Source of the DNA: Mycobacterium tilburgii | GTDB lineage: Bacteria > Actinomycetota > Actinomycetes > Mycobacteriales > Mycobacteriaceae | Length of the DNA stretch: 64,000 bases | NCBI RefSeq assembly: GCF_902168065.1 | Contig: NZ_LR655693.1 | Span: forward strand, 37,600-101,599 | Direction of reading: 5' to 3' | Part shown: positions 19,221-28,219 of the stretch, piece after piece | Position numbering within the stretch: position 1 is the first letter of the stretch | Layout of the letters: the number at the start of each line of letters is the position of its first letter | The notes under the pieces: generated by a model | Database searches by the model: none | What the model was told of the DNA's origin: nothing | Seen by the model: the letters and a program-made list of their open reading frames with translations, nothing else | Translations under genes and position numbers: made by a program

Positions 19221-19963
19221 GACGCGTGCAACCCGCATTCGGTCTTGGCCAGGCCCTGCCAGCGCCCGCTGCGTGGATCGGCGCCCTCGGCGGGCTTGGC
19301 CGTGCACGGCGCGCAACCGATCGACGGATAACCTTCGTAGACAAGGGGATTGACCAGTACATCGTGCTCGGCGATGTAGTTCTGGATGTCCTCGTCGGTC
19401 CATGCCGCCAGCGGGTTGATCTTCACCAGCTTGAACGCCTCGTCGAAACTGATCAGCGGGGCGTTGGCGCGCGTCGGCGCCTCGACTCGGCGCAGCCCGG
19501 TCACCCAGGCCGAGTAACCGGTCAGTGATTTGCTCAGGGGGAGGACCTTACGCATCCGGCAGCACTCGCCGGGGTCCCGCGCGAACAGGTCCTTGCCCAT
19601 CAGCTTGTCCTGCTCGGCCACGGTGTGTTCGGGTGTGACGTTGAGAACCCGTACGTCGTAAACGGATTCGACGGCGTCACGGGTGCCGATGGTCTCCACA
19701 AAGTGGTAGCCGGTGTCCAGGAAGAGCACCGGTACGCCCGGGCGTACCCGGGAAGCCAGGTCCACCAGCACCGCGTCCTGCATGTTGGAGGCCACCACGT
19801 AGTTGCATGTCGCCCAGCCGCGCGGGCCGTTGACCCCGCCGAAGTTCTCGTCGGTCCAGCGCAACAGCTCCTCGGCTCTGGCGCCGTCGAGCTCGGCCGC
19901 GCCGCGGGCCGCTATCTCGCGCAGTTGGTCTTCGGTCGGCCGGGTCGTTGATCCGGCGCTCAT
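19217..19963 (-). CDS. cysH: Adenylyl-sulfate (APS) reductase
   Basis: A 248-residue iron-sulfur APS reductase making sulfite from adenosine-5'-phosphosulfate. The four cluster cysteines appear as ECCRMRKVLPL and GCAPCT, the mark of the APS-specific form. The C-terminal catalytic cysteine is in KTECGLHAS. ATG at 19963 overlaps the nirA stop (ATGA). Sulfite passes to NirA. Full length with no defects, unlike most neighbours outside the sulfur genes. Confidence 0.96.
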   Translation of the reverse strand: MSAGSTTRPTEDQLREIAARGAAELDGARAEELLRWTDENFGGVNGPRGWATCNYVVASNMQDAVLVDLASRVRPGVPVLFLDTGYHFVETIGTRDAVESVYDVRVLNVTPEHTVAEQDKLMGKDLFARDPGECCRMRKVLPLSKSLTGYSAWVTGLRRVEAPTRANAPLISFDEAFKLVKINPLAAWTDEDIQNYIAEHDVLVNPLVYEGYPSIGCAPCTAKPAEGADPRSGRWQGLAKTECGLHAS

Positions 19964-21639
19964 CGCAGATCACCTTCATCGGCGCGAAGCGCCCACTGGG
20001 CGAACCGCTCGCCCTCGTTGCGATGCTTGACGAAGTTGCGCACCACCCGTTCGATGTAGTCACCCAACTCGTCGCTGATGACCTTGTGCTGGCGTAGTTT
20101 TCGGCCGAATCCGCTGTCCAGCCCGAGGCTGCCGCCCAGGTGTACCTGGAAGCCCTCAACCAGGGTGCCGTCGCCGGCATCGACCATCTGGCCCTTGAAC
20201 CCGATGTCGGCGACCTGAATTCGCGCACAGGAGTTGGGGCAGCCGTTGATGTTGACGGTGATCGGCACGTCGAGTGCCGCGTTTATGTCCTCCAGCCGAC
20301 TCTCCAGATCGGGCACCAAAGACTGTGCCTTGACCCGGGTTTCGGCGAACGACAACTTGCAGAACTCGATACCGGTGCACGCCATCAGATTCCGGCGCCA
20401 ATGCGACGGCCGAGTTTGCAGGCCGAGTGCGTTCAGACCGGTGGTCAGCTCGTCGACCCGGTCGTCGGGGACGTCGAGGATGACCAGCTTCTGGTAAGGC
20501 GTCAACCGGATCCGGTCCGACCCGGCGCGTTCGGCGAAATCGGCGACGGCGGTGAGGATGGTGCCCGACACCCGGCCGGCGATCGGGGCGACGCCGACGG
20601 CGTTGAGCCCGTTCTTGAGTCGCTGCACACCGACATGGTCGATCGGGTGGGTGACCGGGTCGGGGGCCGGGCCGTCGATCAACGGCCGCTTGAGGTATTC
20701 GGTCTCTAGGACTTCACGGAACTTCGCGATGCCCCAGTCCTTGATCAGGAACTTCAGGCGCGCCTTGGAACGCAGCCTGCGGTAGCCGTAGTCACGGAAG
20801 ATCGAGGTGACGGCGTGCCAAACCTCCGGCACCTCGTCCAGCGGCACCCAGGCGCCGACCCGCTGGCCCAGCATCGGGTTGGTCGACAGCCCGCCGCCGA
20901 CCCACAGGTCCAGGCCGGAGCCGTGTTCGGGGTGGTTGACGCCGATGAACGCGATGTCGTTGACCTCGTGCACTACGTCCTGCAGACCCGAGATCGCGGT
21001 CTTGTACTTGCGCGGCAGGTCGGCGAACTCCGGCTGGCCGATGTAGCGGCGCACGATCTCGTCGATCGCCCACGTCGGGTCGAGCACCTCGTCGAGCGAT
21101 TCGCCGGCTAGCGGGGAGCCCAGGATCACGCGGGGGCAGTCGCCGCACGCCTCGGCGGTCTGCAAACCGACCTCGGCCAGCCGTCGCCAGATTTCGGGGA
21201 CGTTTTCCACCTCGATCCAGTGGTACTGGATGTTTTCCCGGTCTGAGATGTCGGCGGTGTCGCGAGCGAATTCGGTGGAGATCTGGCCGACGGTGCGCAG
21301 TGCAGCTGCTGACAGCGCGCCGCCGTCGCAGCGCACCCGCATCATGAAGTACTTCGCTTCCAGCAGGTCGGCGTTGTCGTCGCCGGTGAATGAGCCGTCG
21401 TAGCCCTGCTCCCGCTGCGTGTACAGGCCCCACCAGCGGAAACGGCCACGCAGATCGCTCTTGTCGATGCTGTCGAAGCCGTCGTTAGCGTAGCTGTCCA
21501 GGATGCGCTGACGCACGTCCAGCGGTGCGCCGGCCTGCTTCATCTCTTCGTTCGGGTTCAGCGGCGCACGGTCTCCCAGCGCCCACTGGCCCTCACTGCG
21601 AGTCTTCCTATCTGGGGCAGCCGGCCGGGCTGTAGTCAT
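19960..21639 (-). CDS. nirA: Ferredoxin-dependent sulfite reductase
   Basis: A 559-residue sirohaem/[4Fe-4S] sulfite reductase (NirA/SirA) reducing sulfite to sulfide. Cluster and sirohaem cysteines are in TGIEFCKLSFAET and NGCPNSCAR. Tyr73 (WWGLYTQ) and the first Cys of ACGDCPR correspond to the residues that form a Tyr-Cys crosslink in the M. tuberculosis enzyme. ATG 21639 has GAAGGAGA upstream. It heads the operon with cysH and the chelatase and is preceded by a cysteine leader peptide (21751-21807) and a hairpin (21701-21721). Intact. Confidence 0.96.
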   Translation of the reverse strand: MTTARPAAPDRKTRSEGQWALGDRAPLNPNEEMKQAGAPLDVRQRILDSYANDGFDSIDKSDLRGRFRWWGLYTQREQGYDGSFTGDDNADLLEAKYFMMRVRCDGGALSAAALRTVGQISTEFARDTADISDRENIQYHWIEVENVPEIWRRLAEVGLQTAEACGDCPRVILGSPLAGESLDEVLDPTWAIDEIVRRYIGQPEFADLPRKYKTAISGLQDVVHEVNDIAFIGVNHPEHGSGLDLWVGGGLSTNPMLGQRVGAWVPLDEVPEVWHAVTSIFRDYGYRRLRSKARLKFLIKDWGIAKFREVLETEYLKRPLIDGPAPDPVTHPIDHVGVQRLKNGLNAVGVAPIAGRVSGTILTAVADFAERAGSDRIRLTPYQKLVILDVPDDRVDELTTGLNALGLQTRPSHWRRNLMACTGIEFCKLSFAETRVKAQSLVPDLESRLEDINAALDVPITVNINGCPNSCARIQVADIGFKGQMVDAGDGTLVEGFQVHLGGSLGLDSGFGRKLRQHKVISDELGDYIERVVRNFVKHRNEGERFAQWALRADEGDLR

Positions 21640-21700
21640 TCTAAGGTCTCCTTCGCGGGCTATGCAGGTGTGGACGCGCGACTCACCGGTTTAGCTTTGG

Positions 21701-21721
21701 CTGGCGCAGATCCGGCGCCAG
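21701..21721. promoter_or_regulatory. Hairpin between leader peptide and nirA
   Basis: Arms CTGGCGC (21701-21707) and GCGCCAG (21715-21721) are perfect complements around a seven-base loop. They lie 62 bases before the nirA start and 30 bases after the leader stop, where an attenuator stem would be expected. No U-run follows on the minus strand. Confidence 0.5.
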
Positions 21722-21750
21722 CTGGATGAACAGGTGGGCGGTCTACGAGA

Positions 21751-21807
21751 TCAAGCCGGACAGCTACAGCTGCAAACACGCTTGAGATCGATGTGCCGAC
21801 GCGCCAC
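21751..21807 (-). CDS. Cysteine-rich leader peptide upstream of nirA
   Basis: The 18-codon frame MARRHIDLKRVCSCSCPA (GTG at 21807, TGA at 21751-21753) has three cysteines in a C-S-C-S-C run before the stop. RRHIDL followed by a hydrophobic/Cys tail is the form of the short leader peptides found ahead of actinobacterial sulfur-assimilation genes. It ends 111 bases before nirA. Cysteine supply would set ribosome speed through the Cys codons and so nirA-cysH expression. Promoter not clear; a weak ATTGCG lies just upstream. Confidence 0.65.
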   Translation of the reverse strand: MARRHIDLKRVCSCSCPA

Positions 21808-21913
21808 GAGCGCAATGCGCGAGTTGGACTGGGCGGCGGTCACTCGCCCATTGTGCCATGGATGCGGCCGGGCAACGCCACCAGCCCAAATTTCTCCTCA
21901 TGGCGAGGAAAAC

Positions 21914-21932
21914 TACCCAGCAAACCTGGGTA
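21914..21932. promoter_or_regulatory. Inverted repeat in nirA-hemN intergenic region
   Basis: TACCCAG (21914-21920) and CTGGGTA (21926-21932) are complementary around CAAAC, in an AT-richer stretch upstream of nirA. Candidate operator for a regulator; no protein can be named. Confidence 0.35.
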
Positions 21933-22056
21933 ATTCGGCAATCAAAACTAAAATTAGCTGAGAGTGCGACGCTGCCGGGTTTGACGTAGTGGTCGCTCGG
22001 CCGTCGCGGCTGCGCTGATCTGGGCGGTATTCGGGTCGGGGCTCGAGCCGGCCTGG

Positions 22057-22500
22057 ATGATACTGCGATTTCAACACCTACACACCGGCCGAGCTGGGCG
22101 GCGTCAGTCCGGACGCCTGGCTGCAGGCGCTGGGGGCCGAGTTGGCACTGGCCGCCGCGCGGTTGCACGCACCGACGGTACACACGGTGTTCGTCGGCGG
22201 CGGGACGCCGTCACTGCTGGGCGGTGCGCGCCTGGCCGCCCTGCTGGATTCGGTGCGCGAGCACTTCCCGCTGGCGCCGGATGCGGAGATCACCACCGAG
22301 GCGAAACCCGGAGTCGACGTGGCCGGAGTTCTTCGACGCGATCCGGGCGGCCGGCTACACCCGGGTGTCGCGCTGGGCATGCAGGTCGCGCTGGGCATGC
22401 AGTTGGTGTCGCCGCGCGTGCTGGTCACCCTGGACCGCATGCATTCCCCGGGGCGAGCCGCCGCCGCAGTGGCGGAGTCGAAGGCCGCGGGGTTTCAACA
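22057..22500 (+). pseudogene. hemN: hemN remnant (coproporphyrinogen dehydrogenase-like)
   Basis: Begins inside the radical-SAM motif (CDFNTYTPAELGGVSPDAW) with the start codon and the first cluster cysteines missing. It continues VHTVFVGGGTPSLLGGARLA, then after a frameshift near 22320 EFFDAIRAAGYTRVS. An 18-base tandem duplication (22367-22402) sits in the LGMQ region, and homology ends near 22500 before the transporter gene. The frame cannot encode an active enzyme. Location opposite nirA matches Rv2388c. Confidence 0.85.
22367..22402 (+). repeat. 18-bp tandem duplication inside hemN remnant
   Basis: GTCGCGCTGGGCATGCAG occurs twice in direct succession (22367-22384 and 22385-22402). Related genes have one copy of the LGMQ-encoding stretch, so this is probably a replication-slippage event in decaying DNA. 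Confidence 0.85.
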
Positions 22501-22529
22501 GTGGTGCGAACCCTGTTGGCCTGAGCGCG

Positions 22530-23765
22530 TCAGACGCCGAACAGATGTTGGACGACGTGGGCGATCTCGATATAGAGTGGGATGCCGATGGTGACGTTGT
22601 AGGAGAACGTCAGGCCCAGTGACGCCGCCAGCGGCAGCGTCGGACTCGCTTCGGGGATCGCTAGGCGCTGCACCGCCGGAACCGCAATGTAGGACGCCGC
22701 TCCGCACAACACCGCAAACAACACATAGGTGCCCGGCTTGAAGTCGGCGTGGGTCAGGCTGGCATACCCGCAGGCGACGAAGATGCCCAGTGTCGCAAAG
22801 ACATTCGGAGCCAGCAGCGCGAAGACGATGAAGCCGGGGCCCGCCGTCCGCAGGTCCTTCAACTTGCGGGATGCCGTCATACCCATCTCGAGCAGGAACA
22901 GGCACAGCACGCCTTGGAAGGCCAGGACGAAGAACTTGTCGTCGTCCTGGACGACCTTCTGGCCCTGCAACCCGCTGATGAGCCCGATCGCGATGCCGCC
23001 GATCAGCAGCACCAAGCCCGGGTTGAGGAAGACCTCCCGGAACAGCTCACGAGAGAAGATAGACGGCTTCTTACCGGCCGCTGGCACGGGACTGCCGTCG
23101 AAATCCTCTGGGTGCTCGGACCTTTCGAGCGAGAGCTCGAGCTCGTCCTCGACGCCTCGAGCGTGCTCGGCCTCCAGGCTCTGGCCGTGCGCGGGCCGCG
23201 CCGCGGTGCCGGGTCCGACGCCGACCTTGACGGCCGCGTAACCCGGCTCGTCGGCCATGTTGCCCGCCGCACCCAAGCCCCGGTGCCGCAGCCGGGCGAC
23301 CAGGTACAACGCGACCAGACAGCCGGGAATCTCCATCACGGCCAGCATCACCGGCATGTAGGCGTTGAAGGCAATGTTGACGGCGGCCAGGACGGCCACG
23401 CAGGTTGCGAACGTTCCGGCGGAGTCCGACCCGTAAAAGCCGCCGATCGTCGCGCGGTCGATTCGGCGCAGGTTGGTCATCACGCCGAGTAGCAGGTAAG
23501 CGATTCCGCCGATCACGCAGTTGAGCACGAAGCCCAACACCATGAATCCCACGATCGTCGCGATGCTGGCGGCGTTGACCTGGGCGAGTTCCTCACCGCC
23601 GTGCCAGCCGATCGCCAGCAACAGATACATGGTGAGGCCCTGGTAGATGACGTAGGGGAACTCTAAGCGCACACGCAAGATCGGAATCAGAAATCCGAAG
23701 TAAAAGAAAAGCAACAGTGGTTTGAACAGGTTATGCGTGAAGTTCTGCCAGAACTCTTGCAGCAT
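22530..23765 (-). CDS. SbtA-type sodium-dependent bicarbonate transporter
   Basis: A 411-residue membrane protein with two hydrophobic halves (residues about 10-180 and 255-410) separated by a charged, variable loop rich in Glu/Ser. Family segments include FWQNFTHNLFKPLLLFFYFG, GFYGSDSAGTFATCVAVL and GAASYIAVPAVQRLAIPEAS, as in DUF897/SbtA. By family it imports bicarbonate with Na+; the substrate in mycobacteria is not established. ATG 23765 has GAGAGG six bases upstream and is preferred to the upstream ATG at 23786. Intact and isolated between decayed genes. Confidence 0.88.
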   Translation of the reverse strand: MLQEFWQNFTHNLFKPLLLFFYFGFLIPILRVRLEFPYVIYQGLTMYLLLAIGWHGGEELAQVNAASIATIVGFMVLGFVLNCVIGGIAYLLLGVMTNLRRIDRATIGGFYGSDSAGTFATCVAVLAAVNIAFNAYMPVMLAVMEIPGCLVALYLVARLRHRGLGAAGNMADEPGYAAVKVGVGPGTAARPAHGQSLEAEHARGVEDELELSLERSEHPEDFDGSPVPAAGKKPSIFSRELFREVFLNPGLVLLIGGIAIGLISGLQGQKVVQDDDKFFVLAFQGVLCLFLLEMGMTASRKLKDLRTAGPGFIVFALLAPNVFATLGIFVACGYASLTHADFKPGTYVLFAVLCGAASYIAVPAVQRLAIPEASPTLPLAASLGLTFSYNVTIGIPLYIEIAHVVQHLFGV

Positions 23766-24050
23766 TTGGTGCCTCTCTTCATTCAACCGCCGCTCCGGGG
23801 AATGCGCCGTCCGCGAGCGGTGGGGGCGAGTACGAAAATTCCGAAGGCCGTGGAAAATTTAGCTCCGCCGGTGTCGCTCCGCCACTCGTCTGAGGCCGCA
23901 GAATGGCCGGATTTCAAGGCCGGGTCCCGATTGAGCGGTAGCGATAAAACGTGTGGTCACAGCGATGCAGGTAGAAGTGGGTAAGCCGCGATTAGCGTGA
24001 GTCGGGTGTGAATTCCCTGTGCGTGTGCTGGGAGCTGGGAGTGTCGTGAT

Positions 24051-24257
24051 TCATCCGGAAATCAGCGAGGGCCGGACGCCGGTGCCCCGGTTGCGACGTG
24101 TCACAGATAACCATGCGGTAGGCGAATAATGGGTGGTAATTTCTTCGAACCCATCGACCCGGGAAACCGTGAGGACGCCGGTTTCCTGATTGATTTCGAG
24201 TTCGTCACCCTCGGATGCCTGGACTTCTTCGCCATTCGCGAGCCTGATCACGAACAT
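24051..24257 (-). CDS. Small conserved hypothetical protein
   Basis: A 68-residue protein beginning MFVIRLANGEEVQASEGDEL, with EINQETGVLTVSRVDGFEEI, predicted mostly beta-strand with a basic C-terminus (VTRRNRG). GAGAGGAA lies close upstream of the ATG. Short proteins starting this way occur in mycobacteria, but I know no function. No membrane or signal segment. Confidence 0.6.
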   Translation of the reverse strand: MFVIRLANGEEVQASEGDELEINQETGVLTVSRVDGFEEITTHYSPTAWLSVTRRNRGTGVRPSLISG

Positions 24258-24905
24258 GAGGTTCCTCTCGATCGATGGAGGAGTTAGCTGCTTGGTTCCT
24301 AACCCGGTCGGATGAAGCTTGGTCGCGCCCTTCCGCCGTGGCCGTCATGGGGTCCTGCACTCGCATGGCCCGCGCGCGTTGGCGTACACCCCCGCACTGG
24401 ATGTTGCTAGCACCGCGCAACAGCACCGCCTGAAGAGCTCAAGTCATGTTAGCCCGTCGCGCTCGCGAGGACCAGGTGCAGGAAGCACCCGAATGTTGGC
24501 TCGGCGCGACACTCCGGTGCCGTGTGCCGGATTCACCGGCGCGACGGGGCGGTGACAACGCCCGGTGCTCCCGATCACCGCGAAAATGCCCGGGACCAGC
24601 CAAGAGGCCAGCACGCGCACCTGGTAGTTGGAGTTTCATAGGTTTCGGGTACTCGACGGCGCTTCCGGCGGAGTCGATCTGGTAGTCCGGGGTGAATTCG
24701 TACCCTCGGGGCGATGCGGGTCCGGACGCTCATCCCCACCTTATGGCTCCTCACCTCCGCGACTATGTGCAGGGCATCGTTCCCGTCGAAACGGTCAATC
24801 GAACGTCAGATCCGCGGGACGCCTCGTTGAGTCAGGCGAGCAGCAAATGTTGACGCTAGAGTTGCGGCAGCGAAGTTGCAGGTGACTCGGTCCGGAGGCG
24901 AGGGC
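24258..24905. other. Non-coding or decayed stretch
   Basis: No frame here reads like a conserved protein and I saw no RNA gene or strong repeat. It holds the promoter region of the small gene ending at 24257 and the upstream region of the P450. Confidence 0.5.
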
Positions 24906-25958
24906 GTGCAGGAAATAATGCGGTCCGACGAGACGGTGGCCGCGGCCTTTCGGGGGTGGCACGCGGCCGCGCGACGCGCGGGGCGGCGGGTGCTCCGGAG
25001 ACCGCAGGGGTCCTATCTGATCTGGCAGCGCGACGATGTGCTCACCGCGATGCGCAACGGCGAGGTGTTCGGCAGCCGCCAGGGCGAACTGATGCCCGGC
25101 AATAAGTCATTCGACCCATACCACGCTGTCCTGGTCGAGCTGTTCACGCCGGGCAGTTCACGGGAGATGCTCAAGCCGATCCGGAGGCTAATCGAATTAA
25201 CCGTCGACACCGTGGTACAGCTCCACCGCTGCGACGCCGCGCAAGTCGCCGACATCTTGTGCTTCACGGCTTCCGGGCTGGCCTGCGGGCTACCAGCGCA
25301 CGTCCCGATCAATGCCGTGACCGCCGAGATCGTCGGACAGATCCGCCGTGCATCCCTCGGCGGTCCCGACGTGATCACCGGCCTGGCCGAGGCGCCGCTC
25401 AGCAATGAAGAGGTCATGGGGTTGATGGCGACGGTGATCCGCGGTTTCATGTTCGCCTCGTTCCCCATCAAGGCCGGCCTGGCGTTGTTGGCCCGCAAGC
25501 CGGACCTTCAGCAGGAGCTACGCGAAAACCCTGGCTGCCAAGAAGGTTTCCTCGAAGAGTTGTTGCGGCTCGATGGCGGGGCGAAAACGGTTTCACGCGT
25601 CGCGACTCGTGACGTGACGATCGGCGAAACGACCATACCGGCCGGGTCGCCGGTCGAGTTGTGTGTCGGCCTGGTGCACCGCGACGAGTCCGACAGCATG
25701 TCGGGACACGACCTGAAACTTGATGGCGCGCATCGTCATTGGAGTTTCGGTGGCGGCCCGCACCGGTGCCCGGCCTCGCACCTGACTCGCGATCTGCTGA
25801 GCGTCTTTTTCGAGGTGTGGCTCGCCCAGATCCCGCCGTTCGAATTCGACTGGCAAGCCGGCAACGTCCCGGCGGCCTGGCAACCGAAACCCTATGGCAT
25901 GTTCTCGGACGGGATATTCGACGGATGGGTGCCAAATTGTGTGCCGCTGAAATGGTGA
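24906..25958 (+). CDS. Degenerate cytochrome P450
   Basis: A 350-residue open frame from GTG 24906 (GGAGGCGAGG upstream). The K-helix ExxR is present in EELLRL, and a haem loop WSFGGGPHRCPASHLTR keeps the axial Cys, though the usual CxG is CPA. The I-helix oxygen-activation motif (A/G-G-x-D/E-T) is missing (FMFASFPIKAGLALLAR), as is the C-helix HxxxR segment (a gap between SFDPYHAVLVE and FTPGSSREML). The protein is shorter than the usual 400 or more residues. In-frame deletions in a dying gene are likely; a divergent haemoprotein is possible. Confidence 0.6.
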   Translation: MQEIMRSDETVAAAFRGWHAAARRAGRRVLRRPQGSYLIWQRDDVLTAMRNGEVFGSRQGELMPGNKSFDPYHAVLVELFTPGSSREMLKPIRRLIELTVDTVVQLHRCDAAQVADILCFTASGLACGLPAHVPINAVTAEIVGQIRRASLGGPDVITGLAEAPLSNEEVMGLMATVIRGFMFASFPIKAGLALLARKPDLQQELRENPGCQEGFLEELLRLDGGAKTVSRVATRDVTIGETTIPAGSPVELCVGLVHRDESDSMSGHDLKLDGAHRHWSFGGGPHRCPASHLTRDLLSVFFEVWLAQIPPFEFDWQAGNVPAAWQPKPYGMFSDGIFDGWVPNCVPLKW

Positions 25959-26964
25959 CAGGGGAGCGCATCACCATTGCGCCCGCAACATGATTGAAAC
26001 GCTACGGCAGTAGGCTCTGATGGCGCGGGCAATACACGGTCACCGATGCGGTGATGAATTTGACCGCTGTCCGCGTCACAGGTCGGGCACCAGGTGTAGC
26101 GACGGACTGCCCGCGTACGTCGTATTCGTTTCCTCGTCCACCACCGACTGGAACGGCGCACCTTGATACAACTCGACGCAGATCTCTTGGGCTCGATAGA
26201 CCAGCCCCGGCACGCAAGCGTGCAGATTCGGGCGGCGGTGCGTCGGCTGTCCATGCGTATTCAGTGCGCAGTGGTCATCGCGGTAATCGGCACCTGCTGG
26301 TGTGCATTCGAGGCCAGGCACTACGAGCAAGCCCGGCCGTCGGCCAGCGAACGCGGCGTGTTCGTCGTCGCCCTGACCAGGCCGGCACCGCTGGGCGACA
26401 TCACACCCGATCCGCCAGCGATCCTGGCGCCCACCGCGAAGCCGCTCGAACTACCCGTCGCGCCACCGCCGCGCCCCCGAGAGGCCACGTCCAGCTGTCA
26501 CCGTAAGCCCGAGACCACCCCCGTGGGCGTGTCGCGATCAGCCGGTCGCGTGCGGACCCAGGTTGTTCGGGAAGTCGGCCAGCTCGAAACGTCCCGCATG
26601 CCAGTGCGGCTGCGTTGTTCCACGAGCGGTCGTAGAAGACCACCCGGCAGGCGTTGTTGTGGCGGCACTGCTTGAGCCGCTTCCACGTTCCGGTGTGCTG
26701 GCCAGATCACGGACGACCACCAACGCCATCCGTGACCGACCCCGGCTGCCAGTGCAGTTCGCCCTCCGCAGACGCCGCGAACACGACGGCGTCGAGATCG
26801 ACGCACGTAGTTGCCGCCACGCTGTGGCCGGAGACCAGGGCGCCGACCCGGGCTCGCAGGGTCCCGCCGCCGGGGCATCGTCCCCGTCGGCCAGTCAGGG
26901 CGGTGCGGCTCGATACGACGTCCTACCGACCACGTTTCAGCGGCACGCTATCGGTCAGGATCGC
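25959..26964. other. Decayed region with unrecognised remnants
   Basis: Minus strand: AQEICVELYQGAPFQSVVDE ending at 26076, and near 26540-26660 pieces CRHNNACRVVFYDRSWNNAA and ELADFPNNLGPHATG in different frames, like a small secreted protein. Plus strand 26252-26520: a signal-like MRIQCAVVIAVIGTCWCAFE followed by a Pro-rich stretch. None is complete or assignable. Confidence 0.4.
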
Positions 26965-27160
26965 ATGATGGCGACATCGCTCATCCTGGACATCGCGCGG
27001 TCCAACGACGGGAACCTCGCGCTGGTCGCGGCGGGCGAAATCGACCTAGCAACATCGACGCGTTCGATCAGGCTCTCGGCACCGCGACCGCTCAAGCCGG
27101 GGGCAAGGGCTCGCCGAATTGGTCACCGTCGAACCCGCTGCGTCCCCCACGCAGGACTGA
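26965..27160 (+). pseudogene. STAS-domain (anti-sigma antagonist type) remnant
   Basis: Starts MMATSLILDIARSNDGNLAL, with VAAGEIDL matching a STAS N-terminal strand; after a frameshift comes SNIDAFDQALGTATAQAGG. The tail GLAELVTVEPAASPTQD ends at TGA 27158. The central helix with the phosphorylatable Ser/Thr is deleted. Non-functional. Confidence 0.65.
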
Positions 27161-27356
27161 TCTGGGACCGTGCCCGCGCTACGGCGAAAGCGCACAAATC
27201 GTGTCCCGAGTGGGCAGGTGTGTGATTAGCTTGCTCGAGTTGCTGACCGCGTGACACATCCGGCAGCGCCGAGAGTTGTTGTACCACTAGAACTTTGTCA
27301 ATGAGCAGCGGGCGGATGCGGTCTTGACGAGATAAGCGAAGTCTGGCATAGTAGCA

Positions 27357-28085
27357 CGACAAAGCAAAGTCGTGTTTGTGACGGGGCGTCTTCGGGTCTG
27401 GGCGCCGAAACGGTCAAGCTGTTCTCCCGGTACGGTGCAACGGTTTTCGCTATCGCCCGTGATGCTGCACGACTGACCGAGGTATTCGCCGACGTGCAGC
27501 AAGGTGCCCACGCATCGGTGGACATCGCCTCGGCGCAGGCCTGCCAGGATGCGGTGCAGCGGTGCGTCGAAGAGTTCGGCGGCCTAGACGTGCTGGTGAA
27601 CATCGCCGGGAAACACCAGATGCGCCACACCGAGTCGATAACCGACGACGACTGGACACAGGATCTCGCGGTCAACCTCAAAGAAACGTTCTATCTGTGC
27701 CGGGCCGCGCTGCCGCACCTGCTGAAGCGCGGGGCAACATCGTCAACGTCAGCTCTATCGCCGGTGTCGAGGGCCAGGCGTACTTGGCCGGATACTTGCG
27801 CCGCCATGCACGGACATCGGGTTGACCCGCGCGCTGGCGGTGGAGTACTCCGCGGATCGCTTGCGGGTCAACGCCGTATGTCCCGGAGGCATGCTCACGC
27901 CACAACTCGAACACTTCGCCGCACCCGACAACCCGAACTATGACCTGATCATGCGTACCGCCGTGCCACGCGGCATGATGCAGTCCCTTGAGGTCGCGAA
28001 CGTGGTGGCATTCCTTGCCAGCGATGCGGCAGCAGCGATCCACGGCACCGTCTACCGGGTCGACAACGGTAAGGGTACGGGCTAG
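27357..28085 (+). pseudogene. Short-chain dehydrogenase/reductase remnant
   Basis: SKVVFVTG near 27363 breaks by what looks like a single-base loss in the cofactor motif (expected TGASSGLGAET, regained one frame over). The main frame from 27494 has DVLVNIAGKHQMRHTESITD and AVNLKETFYLCRAALPHLL. Another frameshift near 27730 precedes IVNVSSIAGVEGQAYLAGYL; the tail RLRVNAVCPGGMLTPQLEHF runs to TAG at 28083. The catalytic YxxxK region is also damaged. FabG-like NAD(P)H enzyme; substrate unknown. Confidence 0.8.
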
Positions 28086-28219
28086 TCGCGGGCCAGGTAG
28101 GTGCGCGGCTCACGCGTGGCCGTCGGTGGGGTAGGGTCCGCGTGCTCGCCGCCGGAGGTTTTCGAGGCTTGCTGGGACCGGTCGGCGGGTAACTCTGTAG
28201 CACCGAGAACGGAGGCGGC

